From positions 1 to 7,515 of the forward strand of contig SKZS01000169.1 in NCBI GenBank assembly GCA_007127255.1: a stretch of 7,515 bases of DNA, in the 5' to 3' direction. Below the pieces are notes generated by a model. That model did no database searches and was not told where the DNA came from. It was given only the letters and a program-made list of their open reading frames with translations. This DNA is from Syntrophomonadaceae bacterium (GTDB lineage: Bacteria > Bacillota > Dethiobacteria > DTU022). This document shows positions 1-6,540 of the stretch, piece by piece. Position numbers and translations under genes: made by a program. Numbering within the stretch: the stretch's first letter is position 1; each line of letters begins with the position of its first letter.

Positions 1-2
1 AG

Positions 3-113
3 CAGCACCGGGCGCTGGCCGATGTTGAAGGAGTTATAGCTTTACTTAACTGTGAAAACGGTTTGGACAAGACGTACTTTGTGGAAATAATTGGGCAACT
101 TGTTAAATGGTAA
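3..113 (+). CDS. C-terminal end of a DEDDh-type 3'-5' exonuclease (DnaQ/epsilon-like), 5' truncated
   Basis: An open frame enters from the left edge and ends at TAA 111-113, leaving 36 residues. It begins QHRALADVEGVIALL, which matches the third exonuclease motif of the DEDDh superfamily: H-x4-D followed by an alanine/leucine-rich helix. In DnaQ-like proofreading exonucleases the His and Asp of this motif are catalytic and bind the two metal ions used to remove 3' nucleotides. The segment after the motif is short, as usual at the end of a free-standing exonuclease domain. It could equally be the end of a larger protein carrying that domain. The assignment rests on one motif, because the rest of the gene lies outside the window. 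It is transcribed towards, not with, the catabolic operon, and shows no functional link to it. Confidence 0.6.
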   Translation, partial: QHRALADVEGVIALLNCENGLDKTYFVEIIGQLVKW

Positions 114-264
114 ACCATGCTACACCGAAAATGTGTCAACAACCCCGTCCCCCCGGCACCTTTTATGGTTAAATTACGGCAGGGTGGGATATGGCAGCCA
201 GGGAAGACAGGTTAAACGCCTTGGTGTTTTAATAGTTGAGAAAAGTCTTCAGTAAAGCAAAAGA
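114..264. other. Intergenic stretch between convergent genes, no gene seen
   Basis: This stretch lies between the exonuclease stop and the hairpin at 265-299. It contains a C-rich run (about 144-155) and only very short open frames, the longest ATG-started one being about 16 codons from 165. I see no convincing promoter, RNA gene or repeat. Confidence 0.4.
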
Positions 265-299
265 AAAACCCGCTTACCTTTGCGTTGTAAGCGGGTTTT
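265..299 (-). terminator. Rho-independent terminator of the leftward operon, usable in both directions
   Basis: A perfect 13-bp inverted repeat (265-277 against 287-299, core cccgcttac/gtaagcggg) encloses a 9-nt loop. The arms end in A and T runs on both sides, so either strand gives a stem followed by U residues. It starts 22 bp beyond the stop codon of the acyl-CoA ligase and should end the minus-strand operon transcript. It could also stop read-through from the plus-strand exonuclease gene ending at 113. Confidence 0.85.
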
Positions 300-320
300 A
301 AATCACTGGGATTAAAGAGC

Positions 321-1922
321 CTATCGCCAAACTTTGTCCACGCGGTCATAACTGCCCAGTCTAAGGTCTTCCTTGGCTTCTTTCAGTTTATATTTTTCCA
401 CCTTTTCGGAAGCAGAGGTCCTGGGCATGTCTTGTACATATTCATAGTAGCGGGGAATCTTGAACGGCGCAAGCCGCTCTGCACAGTAATCGGACAGCTC
501 CCCGGGAGGGATTGTCTCGGCAGACTCACCTTCCACCGGAATGATATAGGCTTTTACTTCTTCTCCCCTAATCTCATCCGGAACTGCAAGAACAGCAGCA
601 TCCTTGATTTTTGGATGAGAGATCAGAATGTTTTCTACCTCCATAGTCGAAATGTTTTCGCCCCCGCGCCTCACCATATCTTTTTTGCGGCCTTTAAAAT
701 ACACATAACCATTTTCATCCATTACCACCAGGTCGCCGGAGTGGAACCATCCACCGCGGAAAGCATTTGCGGTGGCTTCAGGGTTTTTATAATAACCTTG
801 CATTATACCCTTGCCCCGCAAAAGCATTTCGCCGACTTCACCGGGTGCGACATCATTGTCATTCTCGTCTACAACCCTGACTTCTCTTCCCCATACCGCT
901 CGTCCGATGCAGCCCGAACCAACCAGGTGATCTGCTTCAAGCGGGACCATTAAATCACAACCGGTTTCTGTCATTCCGAAATTAGCCCTCCATACAACAC
1001 CTGTTTTCTCCTCCAATTCCTTATGCAGGGAAGGCGGAATTACAGTGCAAGCCATTAACCTGATATTATGTTTTTCTTTAATATCTTCGGGCATAGTTTT
1101 GTAGAGCAGGTTGGCCATAATTGCATTGCACCAGGTCACTTGGTACTTGATTAAATATTCCCAGAAGCGGGTGGGGCTGAACTTCTTCATCAAAACCAGC
1201 TTTGCCCCTGACATCAGGCAGGCTACCAGGTTCCACTGGGGATCCATATAGTAAAAGGGTTGGGCGGTAAGCAGGCAGTCGGTTTCGGTTAACTCCGCGT
1301 AATTTACTACTTTACGGGCCAGGTACAGCCAGTAGGTTTGATCCTGCATACAGCCTTTAGGATATCCGGTAGTGCCGGAGGTAAAAAGAATCGAAGCCAG
1401 ATCCTCGGGGGTAATATCTACAGACGGCGCAGCTGGCGGATCGCTTTTTAGAAGATCATCCAGGTTTAACACTTTATCACCGAAATCCTCTGTTCCATCG
1501 ATGATCACCTGTTTTAAGCGGGGGCATTTGTCGCGGATGGCGGCAATAGTATCTTGATATAGTTCTGCAGTGGTAACCATAATCGTCAGCTCTGTATAGT
1601 TTAAGGCATACTGGGCGTCTTCCGAGCGGTAGGTGATATTTAATGGGACCATCACCGCTCCAATTGAGTAGCAGGCATAAGCTGTCACCGGGAAAAGCAG
1701 GATGTTGGGCAGCATTACCCCGACGAGGTCGCCTTTTTTTACCCCTCTGTCTGACAAAACATTGGCCATCCGATCAACTTCATCTTTAAATTTTTTAAAA
1801 GTTACAGTGCCTTCATTTTCTATTGTTAAAAGCTCTTTGTCCCCATAGCGACTTACTGCCTTATCAAGCAGGTCCCTTAAGCTTCTATCTATTGTCCAAT
1901 CATACTTGCTGTCATCATGCAT
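321..1922 (-). CDS. AMP-forming acyl-CoA ligase (ANL superfamily, CaiC-like)
   Basis: The product is predicted to activate a carboxylic acid to its acyl-CoA through an acyl-adenylate. From the ATG at 1922 it has 533 residues, normal for the family. Visible ANL motifs are the phosphate loop LFTSGTTGYPKG (179-190), FGMTETG (315-321), GWFHSGDL with the ribose-binding Asp (391-398), the hinge region GRKKDMVRRGGENIS (411-425), and the C-terminal PRTSASEKVEK with the catalytic Lys near 507. The usual Gly before that Lys is Glu here. The set fits medium/short-chain or crotonobetaine/carnitine-type ligases, but substrate specificity cannot be read. It is the last gene of the operon, about 62 bp after the amidohydrolase-like gene and just before a terminator. 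A GTG at 1937 extends the frame by five codons, but it overlaps the only SD-like sequence (AAGGTG, 1935-1940). I therefore prefer ATG 1922, although its spacing of 12 nt is long. Function class is secure; the start is less so. Confidence 0.9.
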   Translation of the reverse strand: MHDDSKYDWTIDRSLRDLLDKAVSRYGDKELLTIENEGTVTFKKFKDEVDRMANVLSDRGVKKGDLVGVMLPNILLFPVTAYACYSIGAVMVPLNITYRSEDAQYALNYTELTIMVTTAELYQDTIAAIRDKCPRLKQVIIDGTEDFGDKVLNLDDLLKSDPPAAPSVDITPEDLASILFTSGTTGYPKGCMQDQTYWLYLARKVVNYAELTETDCLLTAQPFYYMDPQWNLVACLMSGAKLVLMKKFSPTRFWEYLIKYQVTWCNAIMANLLYKTMPEDIKEKHNIRLMACTVIPPSLHKELEEKTGVVWRANFGMTETGCDLMVPLEADHLVGSGCIGRAVWGREVRVVDENDNDVAPGEVGEMLLRGKGIMQGYYKNPEATANAFRGGWFHSGDLVVMDENGYVYFKGRKKDMVRRGGENISTMEVENILISHPKIKDAAVLAVPDEIRGEEVKAYIIPVEGESAETIPPGELSDYCAERLAPFKIPRYYEYVQDMPRTSASEKVEKYKLKEAKEDLRLGSYDRVDKVWR

Positions 1923-1984
1923 GCTTGTATCACACACCTTGTTATAAGTCTAATCTAGTTAACCGGCTAATTATTCCCTGCCGA

Positions 1985-2845
1985 TTAAAGTCCGAGCAGC
2001 GCAGCAGCATTTTTGTAAAGCCACTTATCGACCACTTCTTCTTTTAATGGCAGTTCTTTTATCTCTTCAATTGTCCTTTCAATCGGCAGCAGCGGCCAGG
2101 AAGAAGCAAAGAGGACTTTATCCTGAATAACAGTATTGCCGTAATGCATAAGCTCACCCCAGCCTGTATTGGGCATGCCCATATAACGCGGTCGGACAGC
2201 AGCAATTTCAATATATACATTGGGATGCCGCCAGGCTACTCCCACCAGCTCGCTTACCCAGGGCCACCCCGGGGTCATTGCTATTATTTTTAACTCTGGG
2301 AAATCAACGGCTACATCGTCTATATAAGTAGGTCTGCCGTATTCCATCCGTGACATGGTGGAAAAGTTTATTGAGCAGTGCAGGTTAACCGGAACATTTA
2401 ATTCCACGCATTTGCTATAAAGGGGATAGAAGCGGCGGTCGTTAGGCTTCAGGTGATATTCAAAAGGCTCCATAGCCAGGCCCTTAAGCCCCAGATCGCG
2501 CACCGCAAATTCCAGCTCGCGCACGGCGTCCATACCTTTGTATGGATCGGCTCCGGCAAAGCCTATGAAAAGATCGGGGTAATCCCTGGTTAATTCAGCT
2601 ACAGATTCATTTTTCAGCTTGCGCTGGTAGGTGGTTTCAATATCTTTCGCTTTTACTACTGCTTTTTTAATCCCAATACTGTTAATGTAGCTGACAAAAT
2701 CATCGACAGGTGCATCTATATGAGTGAGCAGGTCTTCCATCTGCCCCATATAGAGGTCTTTATAGCCCTCGAGGTACTTGGGAGGGTTTTTATAAAGTTC
2801 CATAAACGCCGGATGGGGAGGTGTTAATCCAAAGTCAATGATCAT
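1985..2845 (-). CDS. Amidohydrolase-2-fold protein lacking most canonical metal ligands
   Basis: The 286-residue protein is about the usual length for a compact amidohydrolase-related (Pfam Amidohydro_2) TIM barrel. Recognisable strands are MIIDFGLTPP (1-10), LFIGFAGADP (92-101), LGLKGLAMEPF (118-128) followed by NDRRFYPLY, VPVNLHCS (151-158), LKIIAMTPGWPW (185-196), NVYIEIA (209-215) and KVLFASSWPLLP (243-254). Active relatives bind metal through HxH on strand 1, His on strands 5 and 6, and Asp on the last strand. Here strand 1 reads D-F-G-L, the strand-6 His is Thr191 and the final Asp is Ser248/Ser249, so only His156 remains. No signal peptide is visible. ATG 2845 has AAAGGAG 8 nt upstream, inside the end of the symporter gene, and only 3 bp separate the two genes, so translation is probably coupled. 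It may be a non-hydrolytic or metal-independent decarboxylase/hydratase-like enzyme, or a binding protein. Fold is likely; activity is unknown. Confidence 0.8.
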   Translation of the reverse strand: MIIDFGLTPPHPAFMELYKNPPKYLEGYKDLYMGQMEDLLTHIDAPVDDFVSYINSIGIKKAVVKAKDIETTYQRKLKNESVAELTRDYPDLFIGFAGADPYKGMDAVRELEFAVRDLGLKGLAMEPFEYHLKPNDRRFYPLYSKCVELNVPVNLHCSINFSTMSRMEYGRPTYIDDVAVDFPELKIIAMTPGWPWVSELVGVAWRHPNVYIEIAAVRPRYMGMPNTGWGELMHYGNTVIQDKVLFASSWPLLPIERTIEEIKELPLKEEVVDKWLYKNAAALLGL

Positions 2846-2848
2846 TTA

Positions 2849-4321
2849 TTATTCTCCTTTTGCGCTGGTGTTGTTCTCAAGCGGCAGCAGTTGGTCCGGA
2901 GCCAAAACCGGCGGTGTCAGTTTTTCCTTTCGATATGTAAGCAGGCTGATTACGACCATAAACACAAAGCTGGTTATGCTTGCCGGGATAATAGCTTCAA
3001 TGTTTGTTGGAATAACTAGGAATACCAGCATCACGATAGAACTGGCAATAATGCTGATCAAGGCTGCTATTTTTGTGGCTTTCTTCCAGAATAAGGCGAA
3101 AATAACAGGGAAGAAAAGGCCTGCTACAAATATTCCGTAAGCGATCATCATAATCCAGAATATGCCGCTGAAAGTCAGAGCAAACAATACGCCAACCAGG
3201 CCTATGGCCAGCGAGGCGATACGAGAGATACGCAGCTCTTCGGCATCGCTAAGTTCTTTCCTGGTAAATGCCGGTACAAGGTCTTTTGCCACAATTACTG
3301 CAGCAACCAGCAGACAGGTGCTGGCTGTAGACATAGCAACCGCAAAGAGAGCGGTGAGCCCAAGGCCGGTAATTCCCGCTGGCAGGTAATGGGCAATCAT
3401 CATGGGAAGGATTCCATCTGCATCGCCATATTCAGCAACAATGTTGGGGTATAGCGTCACTCCGGCTATCCCGAGTAAAACGACTATGATGCTAAAATAA
3501 AAGTAGATTCCGCCGCTGATCAGTGGGCTCCACCTGGCAACCTTAACATCCTTGGCCGACATGACACGCTGCCAGATTGACTGGTCTATTATAACACCGG
3601 GGATGTATGTAAAAAGCAAACCGATGATCAGGGTAATCGGCACCCCTCTAAACAAATCGAACATCCGGGGTTCAAGCCGGACGGATAGTTCAGAAAAGGA
3701 CACGTCACCGCTGGCAAAAACCATAATCGGCAAAACAATGGCCACTACCGGGATCATGATGCCGAATTGGAGCAGGTCGGTGAAAGCAACTGCATAAAGG
3801 CCGCCCATGGTTGTGTAGAAAACTAAAATTACCCCGGCAATCAGGATGGCAAGCTGGTAGCTAATTCCCATTGGTTCTCCGGCAAGCTGGAAGACGATAC
3901 CCATAGCAATAAACTGGGCTCCAAAAATAGATATTACAGCAAGGATTAAAACTACTGCAGAAATCTGGCGAACCCTTCGACCGAACCTTTTTTCCAGAAC
4001 ATCCGGGACTGTCCAGCTAGTTGTCCTGCGCAGCTTGTGGGCGATAAAGAGGCTGAAGATAATATAACCGATAAAAATAGCAATCGGTGACCACATGATT
4101 CCAATTCCATACTCGAAAGCTGTTCCAGCCTTACCCATCGCTGCTGATGCTCCGATCATGGTGGCAACAAGGGTTCCTATAGTAACCGGCCAGCCCAGAG
4201 AACGCCCGGCAAGGGCATAATCTTTTTTGCCCTTAATTTTTCTGTAAGAAAAATAACCGATTACAATGACTGCAACGAAGTAAAGTAAAAAAACAACTGT
4301 ATCAAATGTTCCTATCATCAT
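2849..4321 (-). CDS. Sodium:solute symporter (SSS family), probable organic-acid uptake
   Basis: This 490-residue integral membrane protein has about 13 hydrophobic segments, beginning at residues 7-25 and ending around 442-463, with a hydrophilic tail. SSS landmarks are GKKDYALAGRSLGWP after TM1 (31-45), GASAAMG (57-63), the signature YTTMGGLYAVAFTDLLQFG (169-187), DQSIWQRVMSAKD (246-258) and ALFAVAMSTAST (324-335), whose Ser/Thr pair corresponds to the sodium site of this LeuT-fold family. It should import a solute with Na+. The adjoining CoA ligase suggests a carboxylate, but the substrate cannot be read from sequence. It is the first gene of the sigma-54-driven operon. AAAGGAGG (4326-4333) lies 4 nt from ATG 4321 and 7 nt from a second in-frame ATG at 4318, so the true start may be one codon later. 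Confidence 0.93.
   Translation of the reverse strand: MMIGTFDTVVFLLYFVAVIVIGYFSYRKIKGKKDYALAGRSLGWPVTIGTLVATMIGASAAMGKAGTAFEYGIGIMWSPIAIFIGYIIFSLFIAHKLRRTTSWTVPDVLEKRFGRRVRQISAVVLILAVISIFGAQFIAMGIVFQLAGEPMGISYQLAILIAGVILVFYTTMGGLYAVAFTDLLQFGIMIPVVAIVLPIMVFASGDVSFSELSVRLEPRMFDLFRGVPITLIIGLLFTYIPGVIIDQSIWQRVMSAKDVKVARWSPLISGGIYFYFSIIVVLLGIAGVTLYPNIVAEYGDADGILPMMIAHYLPAGITGLGLTALFAVAMSTASTCLLVAAVIVAKDLVPAFTRKELSDAEELRISRIASLAIGLVGVLFALTFSGIFWIMMIAYGIFVAGLFFPVIFALFWKKATKIAALISIIASSIVMLVFLVIPTNIEAIIPASITSFVFMVVISLLTYRKEKLTPPVLAPDQLLPLENNTSAKGE
2854..2860 (-). promoter_or_regulatory. Ribosome binding site of the amidohydrolase-like gene, inside the symporter gene
   Basis: AAAGGAG on the minus strand lies 8 nt before ATG 2845 and within the last codons of the symporter. 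Stop and start are 3 bp apart, indicating coupled translation of a fixed transporter/amidohydrolase pair. Confidence 0.8.
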
Positions 4322-4325
4322 TTGA

Positions 4326-4333
4326 CCTCCTTT
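4326..4333 (-). promoter_or_regulatory. Ribosome binding site of the symporter gene
   Basis: AAAGGAGG on the minus strand is a near-perfect Shine-Dalgarno sequence. Its distance is 4 nt to the first ATG (4321) and 7 nt to the second (4318), which slightly favours the second. Confidence 0.8.
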
Positions 4334-4370
4334 AAGGTATTTTGCTTTTACAGCAATATAGAATATATAC

Positions 4371-4385
4371 GCAAATGATATGCCA
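4371..4385 (-). promoter_or_regulatory. Sigma-54 (-24/-12) promoter of the symporter-amidohydrolase-ligase operon
   Basis: The minus strand reads TGGCAT-ATCAT-TTGC, against the known RpoN consensus TGGCAC-N5-TTGCA. The invariant GG and GC dinucleotides are present at the required spacing, and only the sixth base of the -24 box differs. Transcription would start near 4359, leaving a leader of about 38 nt before the symporter. A sigma-54 activator gene lies immediately upstream, as expected for such a promoter. I rate this as the main operon promoter; no sigma-70-type promoter stood out in the gap. Confidence 0.85.
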
Positions 4386-4399
4386 GTTACTATAATGCG

Positions 4400-4437
4400 A
4401 AAAAACCGCAGAGCAGGGCTTTCTTCGTGCTCTACGG
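4400..4437 (-). terminator. Rho-independent terminator of the sigma-54 activator gene
   Basis: On the minus strand a 10-bp stem with one mismatch (4428-4437 against 4406-4415; ccgtagagca/tgctctgcgg) encloses a 12-nt loop and is followed by six T residues (4405-4400). It lies about 60 bp past the activator stop codon and just upstream of the operon promoter. This insulates the operon from activator read-through. Confidence 0.75.
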
Positions 4438-4446
4438 AAAGAAGAT

Positions 4447-4461
4447 GTTTAGATTTTAAAC
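4447..4461. promoter_or_regulatory. Candidate activator-binding site (UAS 1), inverted repeat GTTTA-N5-TAAAC
   Basis: The 15-bp sequence GTTTAGATTTTAAAC has perfect 5-bp arms. It is centred about 95 bp upstream of the predicted sigma-54 start, a typical enhancer position. It matches the neighbouring repeat at 4468-4482 in 11 of 15 positions. Binding by the adjacent PrpR-like regulator is inferred. Confidence 0.6.
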
Positions 4462-4467
4462 GTCGGT

Positions 4468-4482
4468 GTTAACTTTTTTAAC
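4468..4482. promoter_or_regulatory. Candidate activator-binding site (UAS 2), inverted repeat GTTAA-N5-TTAAC
   Basis: The 15-bp sequence GTTAACTTTTTTAAC has perfect 5-bp arms. Its centre is 21 bp (two helical turns) from the first repeat, putting both on the same face of the DNA, about 116 bp upstream of the predicted start. It lies between the activator stop codon and the activator terminator. A weak terminator is the alternative, but a proper one lies just beyond it. Confidence 0.6.
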
Positions 4483-4497
4483 TGGAAGTTTATTTGA

Positions 4498-6432
4498 CTA
4501 GTTGCTGCTTCTAAGTTTGTTCCACAGAGTGGTTCGGCTGATGCCCAGTTTATCAGCCAGCTGCTCGCGGCTTTGATTGTTTTGTTTTTTTAGCTTGTTT
4601 ATTATTTGCCGCTCCATGTTGCTCAGGGTATCGACTTTAACTACGATATGTTTGTCCTGGTCTTGAACGTCATAAAGCTGTCTTTCGTCTTCTGATCCCA
4701 GATTATCATGAATTAAGCTACCTAATGTATTGCTAAGCTGTCCGGCATCGGTATTTTTTGTAAGGACAACCAACCGTTCGATCAGGTTTTCAAGCTCTCT
4801 CACGTTTCCGGGCCAGCTATAACCGGCCATAAGCCTCGTAGTCTCTTCACTCAAGGCAGGTAAATCGCGGCCGCTGAATTTTTTGTAGAAAAACGAGGAG
4901 AGAAGCATTATATCTTCCGGTCGGTCACGTAAAGGTGGTATATTCAAGTTAAGCACATTAAGGCGGTAATATAAGTCCTGCCGGAATTTCCCCTCCCGGG
5001 TCATGCTGAGCAAATCACGGTTTGTAGAAGCGATAACCCGGACTTCCACCATGGTCAATTCATCATTGCCAATCCTGCGCACCGCTTTTTCCTGCAGCAC
5101 CCTGAGGAGCTGAGCCTGGAGATGAAGCGGTATTTCCGAGACTTCGTCCAAGAGCAGGGTCCCCCCGTGGGCGATTTCAAACAGCCCGGGCTTCCCTCCA
5201 CGTCTGGCTCCTGTAAAAGCCCCCTCGCTGTAGCCAAAAAGCTCGCTTTCAAGAAGGGTGTCAGGAATAGCCGCACAGTTTACAGAGACAAAGGGGCCGT
5301 TTTTCCTGACCCCTGTTTGATGTATGCTATGGGCGAAAAGCTCTTTACCTGTTCCGCTTTCCCCGCTCAGTAAAACAGTTGCTTCGGCCTCAGCAAAGCT
5401 TTGAGCAAAAGAAATGGTTTTTTTTATACTGGGTGACTGTCCAAGTATCTCATCGAAGCTGTGGCGGGCAACAAGGCCTTTTGCATAAAGTTCCTGGCGG
5501 ATTCTGGCTTCCATCTGTTGGATTTTTGCAATCGGGTGCATCGTCATAATAATTCCCCGGAAATTTTTGTCGTGCGAGAGGGGAATGGTGTTTATTAGCA
5601 ACTTGCTCTGGTGGACCCGAAAAACCTTGTTGACAAGCTGATTATTATCTTCAACTGCCCTGACCAATTCGCTTTCAAGCCCCTCAAGGGTTGAAATGGA
5701 TCTGCCAGTACAGCTATTATTATTCTGCAGCCTGAGCATTCTTTCCGCTGACCGGTTTAAATGACTGATTCTCTGTTTATCATCAAAGACAACAAGACCA
5801 TGCTCGTAGTTATCAATAATTTTTCTCATAAAAAGATTTGATTCCCTGTCTTTTTCGCGAAGGTTGGCAATTTCTTTGGCCCTGGCCATTGCTTCGGCAA
5901 CAGCTTCATATTTGGAGTCAATGAATACTCCGCGAAGGCCTTTTTCCTCTGCCATTACCATTACATCATTGTCGGGAGCTACGACCGTATCTATTCCCTC
6001 TTGGCAGGCTATTTCCAACTGTTCGGTCAGCATCTCCAGGTCACAGTAGTAATAGCTCTTTATCGTTCCAATGCCTATTAATTCAATCATTGCTTCAAGA
6101 TCGTAGGAATTCATGCGGTGGACATGATCTATGTAGGCCAGCTTATGGCTTAACTGACTGGCCTGGGAGAGGGCTTGCATAATGTCGAAGGCAGTAACCT
6201 GGATCAGGATTACCGGAGTGGAAAGGTTATTTCGCAGGTATACTCCGGTTGGTCCCCGGCTGATGATGCAATCTATACCACTTTGCTCATATTCTATGGC
6301 GGTTTTTAAAGCATCAACCATTGATTTGTTTACTACTTCTATTTCTACATTTTTTTCTGCTGCCACCTTTTTGGCCAGGGGTGCCAGTCCCTCATATGAG
6401 GCCACCATTAAAACTTTGGGTCTGTTGCTCAA
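4498..6432 (-). CDS. Sigma-54-dependent activator: PrpR_N, PAS, AAA+ and Fis-type HTH
   Basis: This enhancer-binding protein remodels RNA polymerase-sigma-54 by ATP hydrolysis. From the TTG at 6432 it has 644 residues. Residues 5-190 match the PrpR N-terminal sensory domain (IDCIISRGPTGVYLR at 53-67, then PVILIQVTAFDIMQAL), which in known relatives responds to propionate-derived or similar small acids. A PAS-like domain spans about 200-302. The AAA+ domain has Walker A GESGTGKE (357-364), intact GAFTGA for sigma-54 contact (404-409), Walker B LLLDE (426-430), FRQDLYYRLNV (483-493) and WPGNVREL (540-547). The last 40 residues form a Fis-type helix-turn-helix. No receiver domain is present, so it is probably ligand-controlled rather than a two-component partner. 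GTG 6441 would give three more codons but overlaps the SD. TTG 6432 sits 8 nt after GGGAGG and is preferred. It likely controls the operon through the sites at 4447-4482. Confidence 0.92.
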   Translation of the reverse strand: MSNRPKVLMVASYEGLAPLAKKVAAEKNVEIEVVNKSMVDALKTAIEYEQSGIDCIISRGPTGVYLRNNLSTPVILIQVTAFDIMQALSQASQLSHKLAYIDHVHRMNSYDLEAMIELIGIGTIKSYYYCDLEMLTEQLEIACQEGIDTVVAPDNDVMVMAEEKGLRGVFIDSKYEAVAEAMARAKEIANLREKDRESNLFMRKIIDNYEHGLVVFDDKQRISHLNRSAERMLRLQNNNSCTGRSISTLEGLESELVRAVEDNNQLVNKVFRVHQSKLLINTIPLSHDKNFRGIIMTMHPIAKIQQMEARIRQELYAKGLVARHSFDEILGQSPSIKKTISFAQSFAEAEATVLLSGESGTGKELFAHSIHQTGVRKNGPFVSVNCAAIPDTLLESELFGYSEGAFTGARRGGKPGLFEIAHGGTLLLDEVSEIPLHLQAQLLRVLQEKAVRRIGNDELTMVEVRVIASTNRDLLSMTREGKFRQDLYYRLNVLNLNIPPLRDRPEDIMLLSSFFYKKFSGRDLPALSEETTRLMAGYSWPGNVRELENLIERLVVLTKNTDAGQLSNTLGSLIHDNLGSEDERQLYDVQDQDKHIVVKVDTLSNMERQIINKLKKQNNQSREQLADKLGISRTTLWNKLRSSN

Positions 6433-6440
6433 AACAAACA

Positions 6441-6446
6441 CCTCCC
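6441..6446 (-). promoter_or_regulatory. Ribosome binding site fixing a TTG start for the activator
   Basis: GGGAGG on the minus strand is 8 nt from TTG 6432 and overlaps the GTG at 6441 (GGGAGGTG), so that GTG cannot be served by it. This decides the start in favour of the weaker TTG codon. Confidence 0.7.
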
Positions 6447-6540
6447 TTGGTTGAATAATTCGATGCCGTAACAGATTAATCCTTGTAAAATTTTTAACAT
6501 TCTTTTATTTTATGTGAAAAATAATTGATGAGAAAAGATT

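Noticed and set aside
165..215. Short ATG-started plus-strand frame of about 16 codons
   Set aside because: It is too short, with no clear ribosome binding site or recognisable product.
432..953. Plus-strand open frame of 173 codons
   Set aside because: It lies opposite the well-supported CoA ligase. Its product is rich in His, Phe and Cys with no domain, and no ribosome binding site is evident, so it is an antisense shadow.
1923..1937. GTG 1937 as the CoA ligase start
   Set aside because: It overlaps the only SD-like sequence, and nothing upstream could serve it. It remains possible because the alternative ATG has a long 12-nt spacing.
2838..3140. Plus-strand open frame of 100 codons
   Set aside because: It is antisense to the symporter. 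Its hydrophobic-looking product mirrors the codons of the membrane segments on the other strand.
4468..4482. GTTAACTTTTTTAAC as the activator's terminator
   Set aside because: The arms are only 5 AT-rich base pairs, and a much better hairpin with a T tract follows at 4400-4437.
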